From positions 1 through 64,000 of the forward strand of contig CALMQS010000049.1 of the NCBI GenBank assembly GCA_937871285.1: a DNA stretch of 64,000 nt, in the 5' to 3' direction. The notes beneath the pieces were generated by a model that was not told where the DNA came from, made no database searches, and saw only the letters and a program-made list of their open reading frames with translations. The position numbers were made by a program, and so were the translations under genes. Position 1 is the first letter of the stretch, and each line of letters begins with the position of its first letter. Positions 1 through 8,023 of this stretch are shown piece by piece. This DNA is from an uncultured Sphingobacteriales bacterium (GTDB taxonomy: Bacteria; Bacteroidota; Bacteroidia; Chitinophagales; Chitinophagaceae).

Positions 1-41
1 TATATTAAATTATTTTAAGGTATGTTAGGTCAAATGTGCGG

Positions 42-72
42 CAAAGGTAAGGTGCCGGCTATTATTGTCCAA
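42..72 (-). promoter_or_regulatory. Bacteroidota-type promoter reading out of the left edge
   Basis: Read on the minus strand, a TTG (72-70) is followed by a 20-nt spacer and then TACCTTTG (49-42). This matches the Bacteroidota sigma-A consensus of TTG, 19-21 nt, TAnnTTTG. It would start a transcript running left, out of the window, so a divergent gene probably begins just before base 1. The match is exact in both elements and spacing. The target gene is not visible. Confidence 0.6.
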
Positions 73-137
73 TTAGAAAAGGGAGTATTTTAAAAAATGA
101 GCGGAAAGAGGGATCTGTATGCTCAAAATAATTTTTC

Positions 138-200
138 GCCACAAAGCCACGAGGGCACGAAGAAAACAAACTCCAAAACCCGGACTTTGTGTCTCGTAGC
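138..200. repeat. Palindromic intergenic repeat, copy A
   Basis: The left arm begins GCCACAAAGCCACGAGGG and the right arm ends CTTTGTGTCTCGTAGC. The arms are near reverse complements, so the unit can fold into a long hairpin with an AT-rich loop. Related units lie at 211-320, 511-542 (right arm only) and 12523-12631. Elements of this GCCACGAAG...CTTCGTGGC kind are scattered through intergenic DNA of Bacteroidota. No coding content was found. Confidence 0.7.
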
Positions 201-210
201 ATAAAACTTC

Positions 211-320
211 GCCACAAAGCCCCGCCTGAACGGGACGCCTGCCCATGCCGGTATGGACGGGGCAGGAACAAGGGCACGACTAAAATAAAACCTGAAGACC
301 TGAAACTGTGTCTTAGTGGC
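211..320. repeat. Palindromic intergenic repeat, copy B, with nested insert
   Basis: This has the same arms as copy A (GCCACAAAGCC at 211, CTGTGTCTTAGTGGC ending at 320), but about 50 bases from 221 interrupt the left arm. The insert carries its own inverted repeat, CCTGCCC...GGGCAGG. The copy at 12523 also carries a CCTGCC/GGCAGG palindrome in its left arm, so the two look like the same kind of secondary insertion. Bases 321-510 show no gene or clear repeat. Confidence 0.65.
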
Positions 321-510
321 ATAGCATCTAAACGGAACTTGTTCCAAAATTTCACCACCGCCGGGTGTTGTCACCAGCGGGATAACCAATTCTGCTTTAA
401 GGCAATCCCTGGATCTTTCTTTTCATATCATTACCAGATCAAATATCATCTCTTGTTGTTGGTGAAGCCGGCACGCATTGCCCATCTCACGAACACCCAA
501 CAACGGCGGA

Positions 511-542
511 AACCTGAGGACCTGAAACTGTGTCTTCGTGGC
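511..542. repeat. Palindromic intergenic repeat, right arm only
   Basis: Thirty-two bases match 289-320 at 30 positions and end GTGTCTTCGTGGC. No convincing left arm remains upstream. The GTG at 538-540 that could open the next reading frame lies inside this repeat, so it is unlikely to be the true start codon of the asparagine-synthetase-like gene. Confidence 0.6.
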
Positions 543-570
543 AAACCATCACCGCCATATTGCAATTGAT

Positions 571-1926
571 ATGACTATATTTGTTCCGGAAGAAAACAAT
601 AATATCATGAACCAGTATGTAACCGATTTTATAAGCCTTCTTGATCATAGCAGCAATATCATTCTTAACATGACGCCTGAAGAGGCATCTGCCGCAATTG
701 TATCAGGAGATCCCGCAGCCGTACGTAAAATTGACGGACAGTTTGCCATAGTGGAAAAAGTAGGGCAGCAGGTATTTATGGCACGTTCAATAGGCCGCCC
801 CATGCGCTATTTCCTTGCCAAGCAAACTTCAGGGCCATTGCTTATTGTAGCCGAACGCATGGATGAGATTTATGAATACCTTAAGCAAAAAGGGCTGCAT
901 AAACAATTTCATCCTTCCTATACCAGGATGGTTCCTGCACATTTTGTAGTAAGGCTTGAAGTTATCGGTTGCCCGGATCCCAACCCTGTTTACACGCGGT
1001 TTTTTGAACCCAAAAGAAATACGCTTCCAACAGATGTTGATGCCATCGGCAAAAAATACATTGAAACCTTATCCAATGAATGTCAGAAATGGCTTTTGTC
1101 TGTTCCCAAAGAAGCGCCTGTGGGTGTTTTGTTCTCCGGGGGTATTGACAGCGGTTCCGTTTTTTTAGTGCTGTATCATTTAATGCTGAAGCTGGGGATG
1201 TCGCCGCAGCGGTTAAAAGCCTTTACGCTTTCCGTAAACGGCGGCGCCGATGCCGACCAGGCGCATACATTTATGGATCAACTGGGCTTATCTCTTTTTC
1301 TTGAGGTTATTGATGTGCCTTTATCGGCCGTTAACTATAGGGATGCCATCGAAGTTATTGAAGATTATAAAACGCTTGATCTTGAATCTGCAACGATGTC
1401 GCTGGCGCTTTGCAGGCAGATACGGCAATTGTATCCCAACTGGGAATACCTGGCAGATGGAGAGGGCGGTGACGAAAACCTGAAAGACTATCCCATAGAG
1501 GCGAACCCCGAACTTACCATACGCAGCGTGCTGAATAATACGATGCTTTACCAGGAGGGATGGGGCGTAGATAAAATAAAACATTCCCTTACCTATTCCG
1601 GTGGGCAGAGTCGCGGACATGTGCGCACCTACGCGCCCGCGAGGAAATATGGATTCAATGGATTTAGCCCTTATGCTTTACCTAATGTGATTGAGGTAGC
1701 GGAAGGTATTCCCTTTATAGCGCTCACCAACTGGAACGAGGAAACCTTATATGCATTAAAGGGCGAAGTGGTAAGCCGCGGTATAAAAGCGGTAACGGGT
1801 TTTGATATGCCTGTTTTTGAAAAGCGAAGATTCCAGGCCGGCGCGGTACCGCCGGATGCCTTTTCCGGGATTTTTGCCAATAATGAAAAAGAATACAGAA
1901 CCTATTTCCATTCGCTGTATGCATGA
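571..1926 (+). CDS. Asparagine-synthetase-like ATP-dependent amidoligase
   Basis: The C-terminal half is an AsnB-type adenylating synthetase. The PP-loop SGGIDSGS is at about residues 189-196 and an acidic loop, LADGEGGDEN, is near 295. Such domains activate a carboxylate with ATP and form an amide. The N-terminal 130 residues look like a class II glutaminase fold, but the protein does not start Met-Cys, so it lacks the nucleophile that releases ammonia. Beta-lactam synthetases and lasso-peptide cyclases also lack it and use an internal amine. The frame is open back to a GTG at 538 inside a repeat, so ATG 571 was preferred. ATG 607 is also possible, since TATATTTG at 576-583 resembles a -7 box. 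The gene overlaps the radical SAM gene by 8 bp, implying one operon. The substrate is unknown, and ordinary asparagine synthesis is unlikely. Confidence 0.8.
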   Translation: MTIFVPEENNNIMNQYVTDFISLLDHSSNIILNMTPEEASAAIVSGDPAAVRKIDGQFAIVEKVGQQVFMARSIGRPMRYFLAKQTSGPLLIVAERMDEIYEYLKQKGLHKQFHPSYTRMVPAHFVVRLEVIGCPDPNPVYTRFFEPKRNTLPTDVDAIGKKYIETLSNECQKWLLSVPKEAPVGVLFSGGIDSGSVFLVLYHLMLKLGMSPQRLKAFTLSVNGGADADQAHTFMDQLGLSLFLEVIDVPLSAVNYRDAIEVIEDYKTLDLESATMSLALCRQIRQLYPNWEYLADGEGGDENLKDYPIEANPELTIRSVLNNTMLYQEGWGVDKIKHSLTYSGGQSRGHVRTYAPARKYGFNGFSPYALPNVIEVAEGIPFIALTNWNEETLYALKGEVVSRGIKAVTGFDMPVFEKRRFQAGAVPPDAFSGIFANNEKEYRTYFHSLYA

Positions 1927-2866
1927 TGGTTACAACAGCCGCACTATAACTGAGCTTCGCCCTCCTAAAAACAGGTTAAACCCGTTTGTTCCCTATCATT
2001 TTTTGCATGAGCAGGAACCCGGTTTACCGGGTAGCATCGAAACCGTAAATACCATCTTTCTTACCAGCAAAGAATGTGCTTTTAAGTGCCTGATGTGTGA
2101 TTTGTGGAAGCATACGATTGATGAACCCGTACCGGCAGGCGCCATTGTGCAGCAAATTGATCATGCTTTGGAAAGATTGCCAAAGGCCGATGTGATCAAA
2201 CTGTACAACAACGGAAACTTTTTTGACACAAAAGCTGTTTCTCCTGAAGATTACCCGGCAATATCCGGCCGGCTTACGGATTATAAAAGAGTGATCGTAG
2301 AAAATCATCCCAAACTCTGTAATCATTCCTGTGTTGAATTTAACAACCTGCTTAACGGGAAGCTGGAAATAGCAATGGGGCTGGAAACGATCCATCCCGG
2401 ATCGCTGCCGAAACTGAATAAACAAATTACACCGGAGGATTTTAAAAAAGCAACTGCATTTTTAAAGCAGCATGATATTGATGTAAGGGCCTTTGTACTT
2501 TTAAATCCTCCTTATATTACCGATGCCGGTGAAAATGTGGCATGGACACTTAAAACCATACAGTTTGCTTTCAACTGTGGAGCAATACGGTGTGCGGTTA
2601 TTCCGGTACGGCCCGGGAACGGTGTAATGGAGCTATTGTGGAAAAACAATGATTACACACCGCCTTCTCTGGCTATGCTGGAAGCCGTTCTTGAAAAAGC
2701 GCTGCTGATGCAACGGGGACAGGTGTTTGCAGATACCTGGGATATCGGCTTTTTATCAGAATGCCCCCATTGTTTTGATGAAAGAAAAAGACGCTTAGAA
2801 ACCATGAACCTCAGCCAGCAGGTTGAAGATAACATACCCTGTACCTGTAACATTAAATATGAGTAA
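1919..2866 (+). CDS. Radical SAM protein (COG1244/RaSEA-like)
   Basis: A 315-residue protein with the radical SAM cluster motif CAFKCLMC (Cys53, 57 and 60), which binds the 4Fe-4S cluster that cleaves S-adenosylmethionine to a radical. The C-terminus carries a second cysteine set, CPHC at 282-285 and CTC at 308-310. These could hold an auxiliary cluster or zinc, as in Elp3/RaSEA-type enzymes. No SPASM domain was recognised. ATG 1919 overlaps the preceding stop by 8 bp. The frame stays open further upstream inside the preceding gene (ATG 1883 is an alternative). The end overlaps the next gene through ATGAGTAA. Sandwiched between an amidoligase and a halogenase-like flavoenzyme, it likely modifies the same molecule. 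The reaction cannot be read from sequence. Confidence 0.82.
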   Translation: MHDGYNSRTITELRPPKNRLNPFVPYHFLHEQEPGLPGSIETVNTIFLTSKECAFKCLMCDLWKHTIDEPVPAGAIVQQIDHALERLPKADVIKLYNNGNFFDTKAVSPEDYPAISGRLTDYKRVIVENHPKLCNHSCVEFNNLLNGKLEIAMGLETIHPGSLPKLNKQITPEDFKKATAFLKQHDIDVRAFVLLNPPYITDAGENVAWTLKTIQFAFNCGAIRCAVIPVRPGNGVMELLWKNNDYTPPSLAMLEAVLEKALLMQRGQVFADTWDIGFLSECPHCFDERKRRLETMNLSQQVEDNIPCTCNIKYE

Positions 2867-4364
2867 TCATTACGATATTGTAATTGCCGGCTCCGGCTTT
2901 ACCGGTGCTATTACCGCTCTTGCTTTACACAACTGCGGATTGACCGTTTGTTTAATTGAAAAGGGAAAGCATCCGCGTTTTGCGATTGGTGAATCTTCAA
3001 CTCCTGTGGCGGATATGATATTACGTTCTCTTTCCGCGCAATATGATCTGCCCTGGTTATATGATTTTTCGAGATATGGTAGCTGGCAACAATCGCATCC
3101 CGAAATTGTGTGTGGTATTAAAAGAGGCTTTAGTTATTTTAAGCATCATCCCGGGAAGCCGTTTTCAACAGACGCCGGGCACTCCAATGAGCTGCTTGTT
3201 GCAGCAAGTGAAAATGATATCATGTCTGACACCAACTGGTTGCGTGCAGATTTTGATGCTTTTTTAGTCAGCAAGGTTAAAGCATATCATATAGATTATC
3301 TCGATTGTACCGAGATCACTTCAGCAACAAGAAGCAACAGGCAATGGCTGTTTAATATAAACGGGCCGGGAAAAATACCATCCATTCGTTCTTCTTTTTT
3401 TATAGATGCAACGGGCAGCGGGCTGCTGGCAGATAAATTATTTTCGGTAAAATCATCTGCAGAAAATTTTCTTACCAATTCATTTGCCGTATTCTCTCAT
3501 TTTGAGCATCTCCCCAGATGGACAACGCTTCTTCAGGAAAGCAATATTCCAATGCAGGATTATCCTTACGATCCCGATGATTCCGCATTGCACCATGTGC
3601 TGGATGAAGGATGGGTTTGGGCACTTCGTTTTAACAATAACCGCACGAGCTGGGGATTTGCATTGAATGGTAATGATGCTTCATTTCAAAAAATGAATAC
3701 ATTGGAGATATGGAACAGAATGAGGAATACGTATCCCGATATAGATCATATACTCAAAAGGGGGTCTTTATCGCCACAGCCGGGGCGCATTATACAAACG
3801 GGAAGGCTTCAGCGAAAGCTGGAAAAATGTTTTGGCGATGGCTGGCTGGCCATGCCGCATACCATTGGATTTGTAGATCCGCTTTTCAGCACAGGTATAG
3901 CCTATTCCCTGGCCGGCATTGAACGGATCGTACAGATGCTTAGTGAAAACAGGAACTTTGATGAACGCTTATATGATCAGTTGAAGGAATATGAGCATAT
4001 TACTTTTGAAGAGCTTAAGCTCATTGATATGCTTGTGGCCGGATGCTACAAAACCATGAAACACTTCCCGCTTTTCACCGCCTGGTCTATGCTGTATTTC
4101 ACTTTTACCATTTTGTATGAGCAACGCCGGTTGAAGCACCAGCCTGTTACCTATTTTCTTGAAGCCGGCAACCATGAAGTACAAAAGATAGTACAAACAA
4201 CATATAAGGACCTGCTGAAGTTAACTGCACAAAGAACCATCTCAACCAAAGATGCAGATCAATTTACCAACACGGTAAGAGAAAGGATAGCGCCTTTTAA
4301 TACAGCGGGACTGTTAGATCTGTTGTCGAAAAACATGTATTACCATACTGTAGCCGTATTGTGA
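2859..4364 (+). CDS. Flavin-dependent halogenase-like FAD oxidoreductase
   Basis: A 501-residue flavoprotein of the tryptophan-halogenase/monooxygenase superfamily. Visible are the Rossmann GSGFTG (11-16), GESSTP (44-49), FKHHPGKPF (94-102) and FVDPLFSTG (338-346), the last matching the FxxPxxSxG pattern of flavin halogenases. The WxWxIP motif that marks true halogenases is replaced by WVWALR (252-257). It may therefore halogenate with an altered site, or act as a hydroxylase or dehydrogenase. The start ATG at 2859 overlaps the radical SAM stop by 8 bp, indicating translational coupling. It ends 6 bp from the convergent stop of the TPR/FG-GAP gene. A dedicated NADH:flavin reductase is not visible nearby. 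Confidence 0.82.
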   Translation: MSNHYDIVIAGSGFTGAITALALHNCGLTVCLIEKGKHPRFAIGESSTPVADMILRSLSAQYDLPWLYDFSRYGSWQQSHPEIVCGIKRGFSYFKHHPGKPFSTDAGHSNELLVAASENDIMSDTNWLRADFDAFLVSKVKAYHIDYLDCTEITSATRSNRQWLFNINGPGKIPSIRSSFFIDATGSGLLADKLFSVKSSAENFLTNSFAVFSHFEHLPRWTTLLQESNIPMQDYPYDPDDSALHHVLDEGWVWALRFNNNRTSWGFALNGNDASFQKMNTLEIWNRMRNTYPDIDHILKRGSLSPQPGRIIQTGRLQRKLEKCFGDGWLAMPHTIGFVDPLFSTGIAYSLAGIERIVQMLSENRNFDERLYDQLKEYEHITFEELKLIDMLVAGCYKTMKHFPLFTAWSMLYFTFTILYEQRRLKHQPVTYFLEAGNHEVQKIVQTTYKDLLKLTAQRTISTKDADQFTNTVRERIAPFNTAGLLDLLSKNMYYHTVAVL

Positions 4365-4370
4365 TATCAC

Positions 4371-7300
4371 TTATGGGCTTTCTTTCCCTTTACCTCTCTT
4401 CGGCTTCAGCGCATTTTTAAAATCATCGGTGTTTATTAACCGGGTATTGTATTGCTGCCGGTACAGGTTATACTTCGCATCTGCAGGATATTTTACATTA
4501 CCGCTGTAAGGATAGGCAGGCATATTATGAAAAGGCAGCGGTTCAACCGTTTGCCCGTGGGCGGTATTCAAATCACCATCCTTTACCCATCCTTCGCTGT
4601 AAATAAGGAAGTCGCGTTTCCATCCCTGCGGCAACACCGGCAAACGGGCTGCATCAAAATCAATCGTTATCTCATCGCCCGAGTTGGCAATAACATACGC
4701 GTCATCTGCCTCCTGCAACAGCGGCAGCACATCTCCGTAGCGGGTGTAATATCCTGTAAGGTCTCTCCATTGCTGTCCCCCGGTAGTATTATAATAATCA
4801 AACCAGTGCGGGCCAAAAGGTCCGCCTTTTCTATAGGAAGCGGAGAAGCCCCTGTAAGCAAGATGCGCGCCTGTCATGGCAAGATCATGCATATGTACCG
4901 GGGCTTTCGATAAACGGTTCGAAAAGAATACCTCATCCCAGTAAATCTGCATATTGGTGCGTATTCTTACTTTCCTGTTGCCCGGGGTAAGAAACCTGCC
5001 CGAAAGGTTAACGATCACCATTTTATCTTTCCCCATCGGGAAACCAATATTTGCTATAACGGTTTGCCATTCTCCATTTTTGTTCATTACCTCCAGCGCC
5101 GGAGGCTTGCTTTTGTACAATGCCGACTGGGTCATTGCCGTATTGATACTGGCATCTGCGGGGAAAGTCCATCCCCGCAAAAACAGGTAAAGACTGTTGC
5201 CCACCGCTTTATCGCCCAAATCGAGGATCAGATCATGATCATCGGCAAGCCCCTGGTATTTACCCATACCAAAGTTGGAGATGTATTCGAAATCGTATGA
5301 TTTAATTTTGGGCAGCACATCATTGCCATTGCCATCGAATGCAGTAACCGGCAAATGTTTCTCTTCTACCCCATACAATTGCTTACCGGGAAAAGGTGGC
5401 GCAACAAAACGTTCATCTGCAAACACATCAACCGAATCGGGATGATCTACCGCCACCAGGGCAGCCTTATCAAAATAAACCGTTTCCCACAGCTCTTCGG
5501 TTATCTTGATAGAATATTTATTGTTCTTTGGCTTCAGCTTTTCACCCGGAATAAGCAAATATTCTTTCGAAGCATCGCTGAAGGCATAAGTTGTATCTTT
5601 TCCGTTTACCGCCAAAGGCATCCCCAGAGCGCTTCTCCACATCATATCCTTTAAAAATGTATACTTCTCTCCATCCCAGGTAAATAAAAACGGGCAGGAT
5701 CCTTTTAGCTTCTCTTCTTCCAATGTTCTTTGCCAGCGTGACGGGTCGCTAATCAGTTGTGGTGTTCCATTGGGCCAAATGATACGAACAACATCAAGCG
5801 AATCCTGCATCCCCACACCAAAATTGATCAATGTGCGTTTAACCGTTTTGGTTTGATAAAGATCGCCAGCCTTTAGCTCTACCTGTGCCCCTATACCAAA
5901 CCTGTTGTTTTTATTATTGCCATAGGAAAGTCCTGTTAACTGTACCTGCATATAATGATTGAGACTACCTCCGTCATTCCTCATTAAGCAGATCCCGGAA
6001 GGCCCCGATATAAAAACATCATCATCGCCATCTAAGTTAAAGTCGGCAATTTCTATCTTATGCCCCCCGGTAAATGTTTGCGGAAGCAGGTAGGAAACAT
6101 TGCTAAACCCTTTTGTAAGATTATTATGGAATAGCTGCACCCCGCTTTTGGTTGTATCGTCATTTACTCCTGTTACCAGGATATCCTGGTAACCGTCATT
6201 GTCAAAATCAAGAAAAATGGCGGCATGAGCTGTTATGTCTTTTAATGAGGTAGTAAACTCACGCGATGCTGTGTCAACCTTAAACCCATGATCTCCCGTA
6301 TTTTTTAGTAAAAATGAATTTTCATTTTTGCCCCCGGCAATAAACAGATCCGGCATACCATCGTTATTGTAATCGCCAAAAGCAATGGCGCTGCCTTTGT
6401 ATGAAGGACTTTGAAGCTGTAAAGCACCGGTAATATCTTTAAATTTCGAATGCCGCTCATTATTAAACAACTGTATCCGCCCCTCTCCGGTTAAAGCCCC
6501 TATATCCAGGTCGCCATCAGCATCCCAGTCTCCATAATCCATATCAATAGTTCCTGATGCGCCGGCAGAGAGGTTCATCATCTTTGCGTTCTCGGTGAAC
6601 GTTCCATCATTGTTATTGCGAAAGAATTTATTGGTGCCTTTACAGGCAATGTATAAATCAAGATCTCCATCCTGGTCAAAATCAGCTACCAGGATCTTAT
6701 GGCCATTCGTAATATCGTTCAATCCCGTTTTTTGTTTTACCCTGGAAAATGTGCCATCGCCATTATTTTTATAAATAAAGACACCTTTATTAGTAGAAAT
6801 AAAAAGGTCACGGTAGCCATCATTATCATAATCCGCGAACGTAGCGTCTAAATCAACGGCCTCGTAATTCAGATCAACAGAAGACGTAATATCTTTAAAG
6901 CTTGCCATTTCTCCTTCAAACAAATAGCGTTTGGAGAGCGAAGCGCCTTCAGGTAAAAAGCTTGCAAAAACATACGCGGTACCTTTCCCGTCATCATCTG
7001 CAAGCGCTAATGTTGAAGAGGTTGCATTTGATATACCAGGAATTGTTAACCCGGCAACCGAGGAAGCGTCTTCGAATTTTATATCGTTTAATGAAACGGT
7101 CCTGTTTTTGTCATAAACCCTGCTAAACCTGCTGTCGTTAAACTCCGCATAGCCGGTTAGTAGTTTCGGCTGATCAATTTCGTCAAGTCCGCTCGCGTAG
7201 GCTTCGGTAAACTGCATTAATTTTTGAAATTGCTGTATATAATGAATGGCATTTTCGGTTTGATTGCCACTGGTGATGAATGCGGCAGCCTTCCGGTAAA

Positions 7301-7943
7301 TGGTATCTGTTGCCAGGTTAAATTCCGGCACTATTTTTTTTATGCTTTGCATAAAGAACAGCGAGGAGTCTGATTTCCCTTCCTGCGCAAGCAATTCGGA
7401 TAGCTGAAGCCGGGGCACTATATTAGCCGGGGTAATAGCTATCAATTGTAATAAGCTGGATTTTTGATTCGCATAATTTTGATCCGCAGCAGCTAGCAGG
7501 GCCAGCTTGTACCAGGCAGGGGCGCTGCGGGGGTCGGCAGCTAATATGTTTTGCAGCTCTTTTACTGCGTTTTCTTTATTCCCTTCCCGTATATATACTT
7601 CAGCTAAGGTAAGCTGTAATCCGGCATGGCCGGGTTGAATTTCCAGGCCCGCCTGTACCTGCTTCTTTGCCTCATCGTAATCTTTTTTTGCCAGGTAAAG
7701 CAGGGCTAAATCGGCATAATTCAGGAAATTTCCGGGATCGGTTTTTATCGCTTTTTTAAACGCGGCTTCGGCTTCATCAAATTTATTCTTCTGAAGAAAA
7801 GAAATAGCCAGTATGCGGGGGTCATTATAGTAATTTTTTGCTTCCTCTTCTTTTGTTTTACATTGGGTAAGCAGGGTAATTATCAAAAACAAAATAAAGC
7901 TGTTCAATAAGCGTATCGTGAAGCGGGGAAATACATGTGTCAT
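4371..7943 (-). CDS. TPR + FG-GAP + ASPIC/UnbV lipoprotein (CRTAC1-like)
   Basis: An 1190-residue predicted lipoprotein with signal peptide and lipobox LLTQC at about residue 28. Residues 40-210 form TPR helices. Residues 300-660 are FG-GAP/VCBS blades with repeated DxDxDG-like calcium loops (DYDNDGYRD, DFDQDGDLD, DWDADGDLD). Residues 660-740 resemble the ASPIC/UnbV domain (FGVGMQDSLDVVRIIWPNG). The last 440 residues begin CPFLFTWDGEKYTF and form a large unrecognised domain. It probably sits on the outer membrane as an adhesion or scaffold module. It faces a second FG-GAP gene across an 80-bp divergent region with a Fur-like box, and converges on the halogenase-like gene. The TPR fusion and long tail set it apart from the other two ASPIC/UnbV proteins here. 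Its function is unknown. Confidence 0.8.
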   Translation of the reverse strand: MTHVFPRFTIRLLNSFILFLIITLLTQCKTKEEEAKNYYNDPRILAISFLQKNKFDEAEAAFKKAIKTDPGNFLNYADLALLYLAKKDYDEAKKQVQAGLEIQPGHAGLQLTLAEVYIREGNKENAVKELQNILAADPRSAPAWYKLALLAAADQNYANQKSSLLQLIAITPANIVPRLQLSELLAQEGKSDSSLFFMQSIKKIVPEFNLATDTIYRKAAAFITSGNQTENAIHYIQQFQKLMQFTEAYASGLDEIDQPKLLTGYAEFNDSRFSRVYDKNRTVSLNDIKFEDASSVAGLTIPGISNATSSTLALADDDGKGTAYVFASFLPEGASLSKRYLFEGEMASFKDITSSVDLNYEAVDLDATFADYDNDGYRDLFISTNKGVFIYKNNGDGTFSRVKQKTGLNDITNGHKILVADFDQDGDLDLYIACKGTNKFFRNNNDGTFTENAKMMNLSAGASGTIDMDYGDWDADGDLDIGALTGEGRIQLFNNERHSKFKDITGALQLQSPSYKGSAIAFGDYNNDGMPDLFIAGGKNENSFLLKNTGDHGFKVDTASREFTTSLKDITAHAAIFLDFDNDGYQDILVTGVNDDTTKSGVQLFHNNLTKGFSNVSYLLPQTFTGGHKIEIADFNLDGDDDVFISGPSGICLMRNDGGSLNHYMQVQLTGLSYGNNKNNRFGIGAQVELKAGDLYQTKTVKRTLINFGVGMQDSLDVVRIIWPNGTPQLISDPSRWQRTLEEEKLKGSCPFLFTWDGEKYTFLKDMMWRSALGMPLAVNGKDTTYAFSDASKEYLLIPGEKLKPKNNKYSIKITEELWETVYFDKAALVAVDHPDSVDVFADERFVAPPFPGKQLYGVEEKHLPVTAFDGNGNDVLPKIKSYDFEYISNFGMGKYQGLADDHDLILDLGDKAVGNSLYLFLRGWTFPADASINTAMTQSALYKSKPPALEVMNKNGEWQTVIANIGFPMGKDKMVIVNLSGRFLTPGNRKVRIRTNMQIYWDEVFFSNRLSKAPVHMHDLAMTGAHLAYRGFSASYRKGGPFGPHWFDYYNTTGGQQWRDLTGYYTRYGDVLPLLQEADDAYVIANSGDEITIDFDAARLPVLPQGWKRDFLIYSEGWVKDGDLNTAHGQTVEPLPFHNMPAYPYSGNVKYPADAKYNLYRQQYNTRLINTDDFKNALKPKRGKGKESP

Positions 7944-7971
7944 TACAGGTAAAACATTTAAATATACCGAA

Positions 7972-7990
7972 GATAATCATTATCATTATT
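7972..7990 (-). promoter_or_regulatory. Fur-box-like operator between divergent genes
   Basis: On the minus strand 7990-7972 reads AATAATGATAATGATTATC, 17 of 19 identical to the E. coli Fur consensus GATAATGATAATCATTATC. On the plus strand it contains GATAATCATTATC, a perfect 6-1-6 Fur hexamer arrangement. It lies in the 80-bp gap between the TPR/FG-GAP gene (start 7943) and the FG-GAP/RnfD operon (start 8024), where a repressor could control both. The caution is that the region is AT-rich and the Fur site of this genus is not established. Confidence 0.5.
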
Positions 7991-8023
7991 ACTATCTTAG
8001 CACGCACAAATGATAGCTGTTCA

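Noticed and set aside
189..569. 126-codon open frame on the plus strand near the left end
   Set aside because: It runs through two palindromic repeat copies and part of a third, and its composition mirrors the repeats rather than a protein.
2823..2858. Upstream in-frame extension of the halogenase-like gene
   Set aside because: It would add residues inside the radical SAM gene and shift the N-terminal FAD motif out of its usual position; ATG 2859 fits the family.
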